The position numbers were made by a program, and so were the translations under genes. The notes beneath the pieces were generated by a model. The model did no database searches and had not been told where the DNA came from. It saw only the letters and a program-made list of their open reading frames with translations. This document shows, one piece after another, positions 22,755 to 34,231 of a stretch of DNA of 64,000 nucleotides. Every line of letters starts with the position of its first letter. The first letter of the stretch is position 1. The stretch comes from Vigna angularis. Taxonomy: Eukaryota; Streptophyta; Magnoliopsida; Fabales; Fabaceae. The stretch is from assembly GCF_016808095.1 (NCBI RefSeq), contig NC_068974.1, positions 4,712,001 through 4,776,000 of the forward strand. The letters run 5' to 3'.

Positions 22755-25370
22755 TCCTTCCTTTCTTCTATCAATGAGGCAAATTTTGGTAGAGGCAAAC
22801 TGCAACATGTCTTTTTTTTCAATCCTTTTTTTCCTGTGTTTTTCACTCCAAAACATTGTGATGCATGTTAGTAGACACAGTAGCTGGCTAAGTTTCCACT
22901 GATATAGCATATTATATTAAGCTGATGACATATTTATTCTTTGAATTTAGCTCTTCTCTCAAAGACAGGAGTATACTTCAAAAGGATGAAAGTGTAACTA
23001 TAATCATTGATTAGTGATAAAAGTGTAACTATAACCATGGATTAAACACTCAAAGGAGTGTTTGAATTGACAAAAACGGTTTTTTTCTGTTAGTTATAAT
23101 GTTGCATTGTTTTCACTTTGATTTCGGCTTTTACATTTTATGGTGAATAATGAAAAAATAATGAATAATCGTTTCAAATTTTATTTTTTATTTTGGAATG
23201 GTTGTTTTGGAAGATCAAAAATACTTTCTGGAAAATCTCATCTGAAATAAAAGAAAAATATTTGAAATTGGTATTCTAAAATGAATTTCTAGATCTAAAA
23301 ATGACTTCCAAAACTTATGTTTCGGATTTTCTTTTGTGTTTCGGAATGTATTTCTTAGTCCGAAATGTATTTTCAGATGTGAAAAAACCTTTCAGAATAA
23401 TTGTTTTAGAATAAATAAAAATAAAAATGATATAAAACATAAATCTTTCCTGGAGTAGTATATTCAGAATGCTTGTATCCCATTTTTACATTTTTAGTAT
23501 TACAGTGATGGGTTTACGTAATACGGTATGAAAGAAAAGAATGGAAAAATGATAATTTGGAAATGAGGGAGGTGACAATGATTTTGGTATGAGGAGGTGA
23601 TGGTGATTTGAAACGGGGGAGGTGTGGTGCTCATTGAAGAAGAAAAATTAAATTGGTAGGATTTTTAATATTATTTAATTGAGGGATAAAATGGAGATCA
23701 AAATTTTTATAGAGCTGAAGGAAAAAAAAAAGTATAACAACCATGAAAAATGGGGTGCATTATTGATCTGGGGCTTCCTAGTGCGGCACTTTTGTCTATA
23801 CTTTGCAGACATTATTATTAGCACCCTCCAATTTGTTATTTGAATTTTTTATTCTTTTTTTCCTGCCAATAGTGAAAACTCAAAAGGTTTAATGGTTTAC
23901 TTTTCCTATTTTTGCTGGAACGTGTCAATTTGATTTCGTTTTGAAAAAGTTTCAATTTTATTTATACTTGATATAATTTGTATCAATCAAATCTATTATG
24001 TTATTTTTGCAAAAACAGAGTTTATTGTTTATTGACGTTGGAAAAAAGTATGCTAACATGGTAAAAACAATTTTTTAAGGTATATCAATATTTAAATGTA
24101 TTATGGTTACAAAGGATAACTCATACGTGGATGTCCTAATTATAATTATAAACAAATTAGGGTTGAGATTTTTCTTTTAATTACAAATAGAAATAAATTA
24201 AGAGTTAGGATTTCTTTTGTTAATTACTTCTAAAATTCAATTTCTGATTAATTCTAAATTTCTCTGTCATTACAATTGAATATCACAAACATTAATTTGA
24301 TCCTCAAACGTTAATCTTCTTCCTCTTAATCGAAAACCCAAATTGAAGGGGAAGGGTTTCTGTGTTCATGGCTTGGTGATGATGAGGCTCTGGACTTGCG
24401 ATTCATGGCGTGGAGAACTCACGATTCCCAGTTGCATGAAGAAGATGACGGTTTTGCGGCATCGCGATTCGTGTGGGGGGTTATTTGTCGTGCATGAACG
24501 GTGGCTAGGAGGGTTTCATTCCCCCCTTTCGGTCTGGTTGTTTTCGCAGTGAGGAGAGGCACGCTTAGGCAGCACAGGTGTGACCTCTTCGCGACGCAGT
24601 GGTCACGGCAGTAGCATCTCCGCGACACAAGGGTTTCTCACTCAAACAACTTTGCGGCAAGGGTTTCGATTGAGGTTTTTGGGGCTTGTAATTTTTGCGT
24701 TTTTTTATTTCAAATTTGGGGTTTTTCGGACATCTGTTCTTGGGTTCCTGATTTCTTCTCTGAAAGTTGGTGGAGCAAGGAGTAGTGGCGAGGGAGGCTC
24801 CTACTCTTCTCTGTTTTTTTTGTGTGATGTTATATGAGAGCAGATGATGTTACAGATGAAGATGAAACATGATAAATTCGTGATATGACGGGGGACAGAC
24901 TTGGGATTTTATTTAAAGCTATTGCAATTGAGTTTTTAAGACAATGTAATTGGAGTTGTTTTATTTCCTTCATTATTTTGGTTTTATTTTAATAATGCAA
25001 TTGAAAAAGTATTTTGGAACTATTATGTGATGCAAGTTTAAATGCTTAGGATTTTAAAAATACGTTTCTGCGCTTTAAGAAAGTTTTGAAAATTACCGGT
25101 TTTTGTAATAAGCCGTGACACCCTGAAATTTGAGACATTACACACTACACTACTAGGCAATCTTGCCAAGTTCAACTTTCCATTCGGAAAACATGCCAAG
25201 CTCTCCCTAATACTCATCAGCCTCGTTAAGCTCTTCATAGTCAGCGTCGAGCTCTCCTTTCTCACTGTCGAGCTCTTAACCTTCATTGTTGGGCTCTTAG
25301 ACAACCCGAAATTAAGCAACTCAGCCTTACCTAGCCTAAGCTCGCTACTCTCGACCTAAGGGTCTCCACA
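22755..25370. other. 3' flank of AHL and gene-free spacer
   Basis: No coding gene is supported. Near 23170-23400 a phrase of the type TTCGGAATG/TCCGAAATG recurs. 24340-24840 is GC-richer and opens short frames on both strands with no family resemblance. Confidence 0.5.
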
Positions 25371-26414
25371 ACTCGACGGCACATCATCCAGGCTTCTTGT
25401 CATCAACAAGACCCCTATCTCCTCGTACAAATATTTTTCTCCTTTTTTCAGCTTGACAAAACTTAACTATGTGACTGACCTTACCACAATTGTAACATTT
25501 GCTCGTTCTCCACTAATGTGCATAATGGTCTTGTTTGCTACACTTGAAACATTCTACTTATGACTTAGACCAACCTCTTTGACCACTTTCTTAGCTACGA
25601 CCACGTCCACCTCATCCTCAGCCTCTGCATCCTTTGCCTCTAGAACCTCAATCATGAGTGTTCCAAGTTTCGTTCACATCTAGTTGTACCTGTAATGCTT
25701 GGCGAGATATTCATTATATTCATTCCAATTCCCTCTCCTTTGTTTGTGGGCTTCTAATGATCCAACAAGTTCATCACGTGTGAGAATTGACAAGTCATTC
25801 GACTCTTTGATGGCACACATAATACTCTCGAAATCTTTTATGAGTGATCTCAAGATCGTACAACTCAACTAGGCTACATTTTTTCTTCATTCCTTCCGAG
25901 TTGGTTGGCCACCTTCTCCACCCAAGTTACATACTCAGTTACCTGTTCTTTTTGCTCCATTTTTAGATGTTCAAACTATCCTTTGAAAGCTTGTATCCAG
26001 ACTTGTCTAACGCATCACCTTTATATGCAACCTCTAGAATCTCCCAGGCTTCCTTTGTTAATGTCGCATTCACTATTTTTTCGAACTCCAACTCATCCAT
26101 TATATTATATAGAAAGTACACCATTGACCCATCTTTCATTTGTGCTTTCTTCAACACATTGTTGACCTATGCTGCTGCCAGGTGTTCGCCTTCCTTGGGT
26201 TCATTGTATTCATCTTCCACCATATTCCAAACATCTTGGGATCTTAGTAGCACCTTTGTCTATAGACACAATTTATTATAATTGATTTTCTTTGTCAAAT
26301 GTGACACAATCATTCTATTAACATCTTTTGTCATCTCTCTCGTTATCTTTGTTCTAAACACTGAAACACACTTACTCTTTCACTCTTTTTTTATTCTTTT
26401 TCGAAAAGGATAAA
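25371..26414 (-). pseudogene. Ty1/copia gag remnant
   Basis: Minus-strand gag of a copia element. The order from right to left is an N-terminal block near 26130-26340, then 25963-26157 (LKKAQMKDGS, followed by FEKIVNATLTKEAWEILEVA), then 25680-25868 (LRSLIKDFESIMCAI, LTRDELVGSLEAHKQRRGN). A complete CCHC zinc knuckle follows near 25472-25515 (CYNCGKVSHIVKFC). Stops and shifts break the frame. A candidate primer-binding site (TGGTATCATATC on the minus strand) lies at about 26415-26426, so the 5' LTR should lie to the right, but I could not delimit it. Protease and the rest of pol are missing to the left of about 25370. Confidence 0.8.
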
Positions 26415-26426
26415 GATATGATACCA
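26415..26426 (-). other. Candidate primer-binding site of the copia remnant
   Basis: The minus strand reads TGGTATCATATC. Copia elements usually carry TGGTATCAGAGC, complementary to initiator tRNA-Met. Eight leading bases agree and the site sits upstream of gag. Confidence 0.5.
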
Positions 26427-27806
26427 CTTTATTAAAACCGTTGCACACAAAAATGATGTCTGTAATAATTCATTGTGTGTTAGTTTCATTCAATTGTGAT
26501 GACTTTAAATAGTCGTACAAGTGGACCTTGGGCCGAGTATATGAAACGAAAAATAACAACTACCACGAAATAAGAACTAACTGGGTACATCTAAACAGAA
26601 AGATGTGCAGCATAAAACAAAAAAATGACCGAGCTAATATTTGGTTGGCCTCAATCTTATCAAAAACGAAATAATACTTAACCAATTACTTTCCATATTG
26701 TTATAAAATCAGAACCGGCTTACTAATAAATAAAAACAAACACAACATTGTAAAGAGAAATTAATAAAATTACACAACAGCAGAAAATAAAACTTAAACA
26801 CGATTACTAATAAATATCTTAAAATTTAAGTTTATTCAACAAATATATCCTCTTACGAACTGAAAGGAGTAATGTAATTCATTCATGGGACCCTATGATC
26901 CCATCATGGCAATAGAGGCTATTATCTAGGACGAGATCAATCATACAGACACTCCAAAACTAAAAAGTTGAAGGCTGAGAATTGTTGAAGAAGGAAATAT
27001 ATGAATTGTGATAATATATAATAACAACACATTCCGATGTTAAATTAGGTTGAAAATAAAATCTCAGCTTAAACGATTTAGTAGTTTAATAAAAAGATTG
27101 TGCAATTGATACAAGATTAGAGTTGGAGTCAACACATATATCTCCATCTCCCAACTCCAAAGGGCTAATGTATCCGATGACTTTGAATTTTCTAACCTCA
27201 TGTCTCCATAATTAGCGGAGATTAATAACTTGATCATGAGATCTATACAATACTTTTCCTTTTTCTCTTTTGTTGGAGAAATAAAATCTGACTACGAAGG
27301 TTGTATATATTGTTTAATAAGAGAGTGTTCATTAGCTCGGACTATTGATGTTGTAGTTCGATTCAATGCAATCTAAGTAGATTATATTAAATTTTATTTA
27401 TAATTGAGTTAAATTTGATTTAATTCAAATTAACTGACTTTTACATAAATTTAGTTTAAATGATCTGAAAGTCACCATAAATAAATTGTATTATACTTCT
27501 TTTTATATATACTGCATTAATTTGAATAATAACTTAATTTGTTAACTTGCTTGAAACTTATTGAATTAAATTTTGATGCTTAAAAATGATAATTTAATAA
27601 AATAAATAATTCCATCTTATTTAATCTTCTCTTATTTCTAAGTAACTCCTTCCCTAAATGCCTTGGGTAGACATGTGAAGGTAGACTTTGATCAATCTTC
27701 GTTTGTGTTTGGACGTGTTAGCAAGGCTAAGGCCGAAAAAAGAGTGCATTTTCACAATTAAGTTAAATTTGGGACTTTTAAGAACAAGATCAAGACTTTT
27801 TACCTT
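26427..27806. other. AT-rich spacer, possibly including a decayed copia LTR
   Basis: No gene is visible. The first part may be the LTR belonging to the gag on its left, but no repeat partner exists in the window to define it. The right end carries the left copy of the ACCTTT direct repeat that flanks the next element. Confidence 0.4.
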
Positions 27807-29595
27807 TGTTAGAATCCATTTAAAACGCACACAAACCCTCAGAACGGACGCCAGATGTCAAGCAAAGGAGGTTTGAGATTCAGAAAATGGAAAATAGGTG
27901 TGTGTTGTGGATTGGACGAATGTTTTTTACGGTAGAGTAAAATTGAAATTTTATAAGTTTCGTGCCACTTCTTTGTATGTACCGGCCATCTTCAGCCTTC
28001 TGAAACCTCCTCCTTCTCTCTAAAAAAATATTCCTTCTCTCTACAAAATCTCACTCTTTCTCTCCTCCGATCACCATTCAGGCACCGCAGAAGCACTTCC
28101 GGCGTCAAGAGCTTCCAGTTAAACCGTTCAGTTTGTGAAACTGAGCTGGTAAGTTCTTCTCTTCACTCAGTCGTGCGTCTTCCTGGACATGCAAACCAAG
28201 TTCTGGTTTCATGTGTTGATCACCATTCTCATAATGAGTGGTTCTGATAGTGTTTTGGTTTTAATTGGTTTAGTTAGAAAATTGTTGAGCGTTGAGGGTA
28301 GAAGAACTGGTAGTGGTGAAATGGTACTCGGTCTCTGTGAACGTTCGATCACGCTCAGAGGTAAGGGAAGCTTATATAATTTAATTGTATGTTGCTTGTA
28401 TTGCATGTACGTTCGTTGAATTGACTGAATTAATATGAAATATGATTGTTGATATGTTTTGACTATATGAAGTATGATTATTTACTATGATATGCAATGT
28501 TTGATTTTATGAAAATAGATGTTGAGAGATGAATTGATATTGTACCAGTAGGGACCGGACGCCAAACAGGCCGGACGTCCACGTAACCACAATGGACCCA
28601 ACAAGCTACCCTTCTACTTACCATCAGGAAGGGTTGGGCGCAGTAGGAAGGACGCCCACATGTCCACGATCACGCCCGTACGTCCACGATCACGCAACCT
28701 TACCACTTACCACCTGTAGAAACAGTAACTCGCATGAAGCCGGCCGGCTATACCGCTAACCAACCGGGTTGCCTGTATGGGCCAGCCGGTCATAAGGCCA
28801 AACCTCGCGAGACCGGCCGACCACATCGCTAATTAACTAGGTTTAAGGTAAGTAGTGGTTAAAAGCTATTGGACTGAATTTGGGCCGTGATTAACTTTTC
28901 ACTAATCTCAAGCCCATGGCGAAAACTATAAAAGATCCAGGGTGAGTGGTAGATAGGTTGCATTTAATGCACATTTATTACTGTTCGATAGAAAAAGCCA
29001 TTGCTCTCAAACTGACTTTGGCATTGGAGAATCTTTCGCAAGTCTCCCACCCGCACACAGAGAAGGAAATTGAGGAGCGAGGACGAAGCGCTGGACATAC
29101 GGAGTACGAGCAGGGAAGGATGTGGAGACATTGGACGACGCAGCCCCTCACATCCGAAACAGATATAAAGAATTCTAGTATGAAATTTCCCTATGAAAGT
29201 GTACGTTCGTCACTGAAGGGTCCTTGACCGTTCGGTTTTTCTAGTGAATTTGGTTGGAATTGGATTCTTTCATTTGGGAAGAATCCTAATTGAGGACGAG
29301 CGTCTTCGTTTCGTAATATTGTGCATGAGCGTTCGGCCAAGCGTAGTTGTTCCTTGGTATTTGGTTATAAACTTAAGTATATCTATATGTATTTGTATAT
29401 TTTTGTTTGTTCTTAAACAGTACTCAAAAATGGTATCTTATTATATTTATCAAGCCTTTCTCCTATAAGTTTAGTAGTGCTCGGTCTTACACCAAGCGCT
29501 CGTACTGAGGAGTGCTCGGTCTTCCACCAAGCGCTCGTGTTGAGTAAGTGCTCGGTCTTACACCAAGTACTCATTCTCCTTTATGAAAAAAAAAG

Positions 29596-29648
<53 letters not shown>

Positions 29649-30972
29649 AACGTTCGTTCAAACTCAATAGGGTTCGTCCTTTTCGGTGTTCGGTCTTCGA
29701 CTGACATTCAGTTTCCTTAATGTTTAACTCATTAAGAAGCTAAGTATTTATTGGCGTTCGGTTTCTTCATATGATTCCGTCAAGTGCTATTATTTGATGC
29801 CCTACAGTATCTGTCTTAAATTGGTTTCAGCCTAGAGTCTTAGTATTCAGCCTAGGCATATTAGCGTTCGGTCTAACTCGGGAGTTATTTCATTCAATTG
29901 GCTCACCTAGTAAATAAACGTTTGATTCCTAATCGTCCTCGAGAAATATTATGTTAATCACTCCTTTTCTTAAAACCAATGATTCCATCTCTCGATTTTA
30001 ATCCGTTTGGAACTGGAGACCTTTGGTTTCACTCCAAACGTTCGGTCTGGTTCAGGGTTAATATTTAACGTTCTGTAATTGGTATCCTTAGTGATCTTTG
30101 TACGAAGGGTTTAATTGAGATGATTAATAACGAAAGATGAATATAATATGATATGGATGAAATGTTTTGGATTATGGACGAGCGTTCCGGGGAGGAATAG
30201 CTCATGAATGTATATTGGAATTTGTAAAGTATGAATGTGAGCATGCTAAGCTGGCAGTTCATCCTAATGTTCCGTGATTACTCGTCCTCACGTAGAGAGG
30301 GTAAGTCATGTGTGGGAACAGCAGGAGGTCCTAGTCCTTATGGTTAATTTGGACAGATAGGACTAACCTCGGGTGGCAGCTGTTGAGGGCATCCCAGTTA
30401 CTACATCACCCGGGTGCACGAACGTCGTAGCTACACAGATTTCATACAGTCCGGACAGTCAGTCTAGTATTAGGCTTTGCGTGAACGAATGATGAATTAT
30501 CTTGTTTGGTTGATTGTGTGAAATATATGTTTATACATGAATTAAATTACATAAGTTTACCCTATGTTTCCTATCTTGTCTGTTTTGTACGTTCGGTTGT
30601 CCTTCTGTTGCAATGATCATCCATGTGGATGTGAGCAGAAGGAGACGAGCTGCTGGAAGAGGCGTTGGATGAAGATAGCTTAGTGGAAGTAGAAGTTAAG
30701 ACCGAACAGTAGAACCGTTCGGTCAATAGTAGTCTGATAGTAAGGTGATCGCTCGATCACCTTTTCCCTTTGCTTTTGGTAGGACCGTTTGGTATAGTAT
30801 TTTGTAAACCGTTCGGTCGGGATTTGCTTATGTCGTTCGATTTTTAATTTTCTAGTTTTTCTGTAAGGCCGTTCGGCCACAACGTTCTATTTTATTGTAA
30901 GACTGATCTGTAATATTATTTGATGTGATTATTCTATCATATAATTTTAGACTGTATTTTTGAGGTGTTACA
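27807..30972 (+). mobile_element. Solo LTR of about 3.2 kb (gypsy/chromovirus style)
   Basis: The block begins TGTTAGAATCC and ends GAGGTGTTACA. It is flanked by the direct repeat ACCTT(T), at 27802-27807 and 30972-30977, which gives a 4- to 5-bp target duplication depending on how the shared A is counted. A TATA box (CTATAAAAG, 28928-28936) precedes a transcribed-region-like part. The second half is dense in the word GTTCGGTC (for example near 29690, 29863, 30042, 30715 and 30810). A cytosine-rich block with CACCCGGGTGCACGAACG near 30408-30425 is typical of Tekay/Del-type LTRs. No polyprotein is present, so I infer a solo LTR. The left boundary is less certain than the right. Confidence 0.6.
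29598..29646. repeat. (AT)n microsatellite within the solo LTR
   Basis: About 48 bases of TA dinucleotide preceded by an A-rich run. Confidence 0.95.
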
Positions 30973-32091
30973 CCTTTCATAATTCTAAGTTAATGATGTA
31001 ATTCATTTGTTTTGAACGAATGTTTGAATGGGAAATGTTATAATTAGAAAAGATAGAGTAAGAATATTTTGATTTAAAAAATGTATCAGTCTTATCATTA
31101 ATTATTAACTTTAATCGTAATGTTTTAAAATGATTTATTACAGGTAGTTAATTTCATAACCTGTAACTATTTTGATAGCAACCTTTGATGTAAACTCCTA
31201 ACCAATTAATCCCGAACCTTAATCTGTGATCATAAATAACACTTCAGGGGCAGCTTGCCACAAAGTTGAATTGCACGTAGTAGAGTCTTCAAAACACATG
31301 CCACTGTTTTACTTTTTCATCAATTCTTAGCACTACCTTTCAACTTTATCATAACTTCAAGCTCACATGTACGTGATCCCTTTCCTTCTGTGTCCCAACT
31401 TTTAATTTCTTGCAAATATTATAATATGATTTCTAATGTTCTTGTAAATTACGATTCCTATGTATGAATGACTAAAGATTTTTTTTTATTGGTAAAAGAT
31501 ACTTACTTACATAAAGATTTCTAAAAAATAAATATAATATTTTATTACAAATTTTACTTTTTACTACAATAATTGATTTAATAAGAATAATATGACATTT
31601 TCTATAATTTTATATTTTAATTAGTGAAAGTTAGATTGTTCACATCTGCATGAGAATATTTATATACAAACAATAGTTGATAAAACCATTCCAAGAAATA
31701 TGATTTTCAAGGGATATTATTTTTATAAAGTAAATGGGAAACGTATATAATGCATTTACTTGCAATTAAATCACAGTTTAATGCCAAAAGATTTTTTTTC
31801 TTTTTCCTTCTCAAGTTACAATCTGAAATTGAAACTCAAAATTAAATTTAAACACATCTAAGTATATAATATTCTATGAAACTTATTATTCGTGAACTAA
31901 ATTTAGTTTGCACTCAACAAACTAAAGTTTGAGTGTATATAAACTATAATATAAATTTTTCTTGCCCTTCATAGAATTATAGTGAAAACAAAAAATGAAA
32001 AACTGAGACAAAAATACAAAATGGTTTTGTTCTGTTTGTATATAGGACATCACTCTCCATAGACAGTAGTGTATATGTGAGAAAATCCACG
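30973..32091. other. Spacer and 3' flank of the methyltransferase gene
   Basis: AT-rich and without any supported gene. The right-hand few hundred bases should hold the 3' UTR of the minus-strand methyltransferase. Confidence 0.5.
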
Positions 32092-32976
32092 TCAGCAGAA
32101 TCTCCAATCCAACCTAACCTCAGGTGGGCCATGCACGTGTTGAGTGGGCTTTCTGAACGACACGACGTGGCTGCTAACCATGAACGCAGTCACGCGCTCG
32201 CTTACTCTTATGTCTTCCATTTTCATGTCTTGCAACCGCCGCACGTACTCCGGCACGTGCACAAGGTCCCACACCACCCCAACGCCACCCTCCTTCAACA
32301 CCCTCACCACCTCCGTCATCGCCCTTCCCCTCTCCGCCGCAGCCACCTCCGCCCTGTGCCCCCTTCCCGCCGTGTGCAAAAACGTCCCGGACACCACAAC
32401 GTGGAAGCTGCCGTCCAAGAACGGCAGTTTGGTCGGGTCGCCTGTGCGGCATGTCACATACTCCTCCACTCCCTCTACCTTAGCGGCCCGAAGCGTCGCC
32501 GCTAACCTGGCCTTATTCGGACCGCTGAATCCAATCACCCGACCCGAACCTCCTTCCTTTTTAAGGCGGGCGGCTAATGCATTCAGCAAAATGCCGCGTC
32601 CGCAGCAGCCAAGGTCAAGCGCTAAGCGCACCGTGGACCACTCGTCGACGGTGTCCACCATGCGCTGCGCCATCTCAGAATGAAGAGGCACTGCGGAGTA
32701 GAAAAAGTTCGCCGCCGCGTAGAAGAGGCAGAGGGCAGAGAGCGCCGTGACGGAGCCGGTGAACCCTGCCACGAAGCGGGCGGCGCCGCGGTGTACGGCG
32801 GCGATGGAGAGAAGGGTCTCAAAAAGGGTGGAGATTTGGTTGAAGTAGTGAAGGTAGAGTACTGAGAGAATCGAGAAGAGAACGGCTTGACAGAGAAGGA
32901 AGACGAAGGTTTGCCACTGATCCATTCCGTAGATGAGGTAGATCCGCGTCCATTCTTTGCTTGATGTTTTTCCCAT
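32092..32976 (-). CDS. Membrane-anchored SAM-dependent methyltransferase (intronless)
   Basis: Single exon, 294 residues from MGKTSSKEW. An ATG five codons upstream is in frame, but plant relatives begin MGKTSSKEWTQ-like, so I chose the second. Two hydrophobic segments (about 24-45 and 68-93) precede a class I methyltransferase domain. SAM-binding motif I reads LALDLGCCGRG (118-128), with GC where many enzymes have GxG. An acidic post-motif region, TGDPTKLPFLDGSFHVVVSG, resembles motif II, and EVVRVLKEGGVGVVWDL resembles motif III. The substrate is unknown; plant relatives are annotated only as methyltransferase superfamily proteins. The topology suggests an ER or other membrane anchor with a soluble catalytic face. 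The coding region is much GC-richer than its AT-rich surroundings. All frames are intact, so the gene looks functional. Confidence 0.85.
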   Translation of the reverse strand: MGKTSSKEWTRIYLIYGMDQWQTFVFLLCQAVLFSILSVLYLHYFNQISTLFETLLSIAAVHRGAARFVAGFTGSVTALSALCLFYAAANFFYSAVPLHSEMAQRMVDTVDEWSTVRLALDLGCCGRGILLNALAARLKKEGGSGRVIGFSGPNKARLAATLRAAKVEGVEEYVTCRTGDPTKLPFLDGSFHVVVSGTFLHTAGRGHRAEVAAAERGRAMTEVVRVLKEGGVGVVWDLVHVPEYVRRLQDMKMEDIRVSERVTAFMVSSHVVSFRKPTQHVHGPPEVRLDWRFC

Positions 32977-33981
32977 TCTTTGATTCTGCAATTCACAGAA
33001 AATGCCTAGAAAATTAAATTGAAACTAAAATATCCTTAATTGACCCAAAAGAAGGAGACAGGAGTCTAGGAGTGTGTGGCTTACAGTTACAGTTTGGTAG
33101 TACAAAGTGGAAGGTTTGGATCTTCGAAGGTTTATTTGACGTTAATGGCGATGGTGCATCAAATAGTGTTATGTCATTTTGATTGAAACAAACAACAATT
33201 CCTCGTTTTCCGTTTTCAATGTGAGAGAGACAAGGAAGCGTGGAAATGAGGGAGAGAACTATAGAGAGAAAAAGTTTTTTTTTTTTTTTTTTCTTTTAAG
33301 TAGACCATTGATTATATATATGGAAAACGATACGTGTACACATTTATTTGACAATATTTTGACATGGTGTGACTTACTTATTGATTCATTTTTTAATATG
33401 TTTGAATTTTTTGTGTGTTAACGAGGAAATGAAAATTTATATATCGAAGGTACGTGTGCTGTTTTGAAAGCTTCGACTTTCATTCTTCTTTCGCAAAGCT
33501 TAGGTCATGAAGATTGGTTACAAAAAATTCCTTCCAGCGACCAGTTGTACCTTAGTTGCGGGTAATTGTTAGGGTTACTTCCCAGGCGCGATTTGAGAGT
33601 GAAAAACTTGTTTTTTTTTTTTATTGTTGTTCTGTTTGTTTTTGTTCGTTGATGTTTGGTTCACAGACTTCTTTGTTTGAGTTTTTTCTTTAAGTGTCAG
33701 TGTTTGCTCAAGTCAATAATTTGTAAATAGTAAAGTGAACTTGTGATACAATCTTTCTGAAAACTATTAAAACTCTAAGAAAAAAACTATTAAAACAACC
33801 ATGAATGTTGAAAGGATAAATTTCATAGTTTATATTCTACAAATATTAAGTAGACAACTTATATAAAATCTTAATATGATTTCTATAATATATATGAATC
33901 TTATAGCATGTCAATAATATTTCGTTTACAGCAATCAAATATTATAAATATAAAGTCTATAGTTATTTGTTAAAACAAAGT
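32977..33981. other. Upstream region of the methyltransferase and spacer
   Basis: About 1 kb with no supported gene. It contains a poly-T run (33274-33291), and the divergent promoter of the methyltransferase should lie in its left part. The short open frames are AT-rich or homopolymer artefacts. Confidence 0.5.
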
Positions 33982-34053
33982 GGTCCCATGGTCTAGTGGT
34001 TAGGACATTGGACTCTGAATCCAGTAACCCGAGTTCAAATCTCGGTGGGACCT
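33982..34053 (+). tRNA. tRNA-Gln (anticodon CUG)
   Basis: A 72-nt cloverleaf. The acceptor stem GGTCCCA pairs with TGGGACC and the discriminator base is T. The D arm contains AGTGGTTAGGAC. The anticodon stem TTGGA/TCCAG encloses CTCTGAA, with anticodon CTG. The T arm is CCGAG-TTCAAAT-CTCGG. The internal B box (GTTCAAATC) is intact, and a run of four T at 34053-34056 gives the Pol III terminator. There is no encoded CCA, as expected for a nuclear gene, and no intron. It lies 178 bases upstream of the CYP37 start codon on the same strand. Confidence 0.97.
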
Positions 34054-34056
34054 TTT
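34053..34056 (+). terminator. RNA polymerase III terminator of tRNA-Gln
   Basis: A run of four T immediately after the acceptor stem. Confidence 0.6.
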
Positions 34057-34231
34057 GTATTAATTTTTGCTTCAGATGGAGGACAAAAATGTAATCTGAG
34101 ATCAAACCGGAGGGCAAAAATGTAATTTCACGTCAACGGTATCATGAAGCATTTTCTTCACCCATTCACTCCCACACAACAACAGATTAGGAAGGCACCC
34201 ACTCACAAGGTGTCCTTTCTTCCCTGCTTCA

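Noticed and set aside
24343..24837. Plus-strand open frames of 69 and 85 codons in a GC-richer patch
   Set aside because: No recognisable domain, Trp/Cys-rich composition and no splice or promoter context.
32077..32683. Long plus-strand open frames opposite the methyltransferase (142 and 179 codons)
   Set aside because: They are antisense shadows of a GC-rich coding exon; the minus frame has SAM-binding motifs and membrane segments, and these have none.
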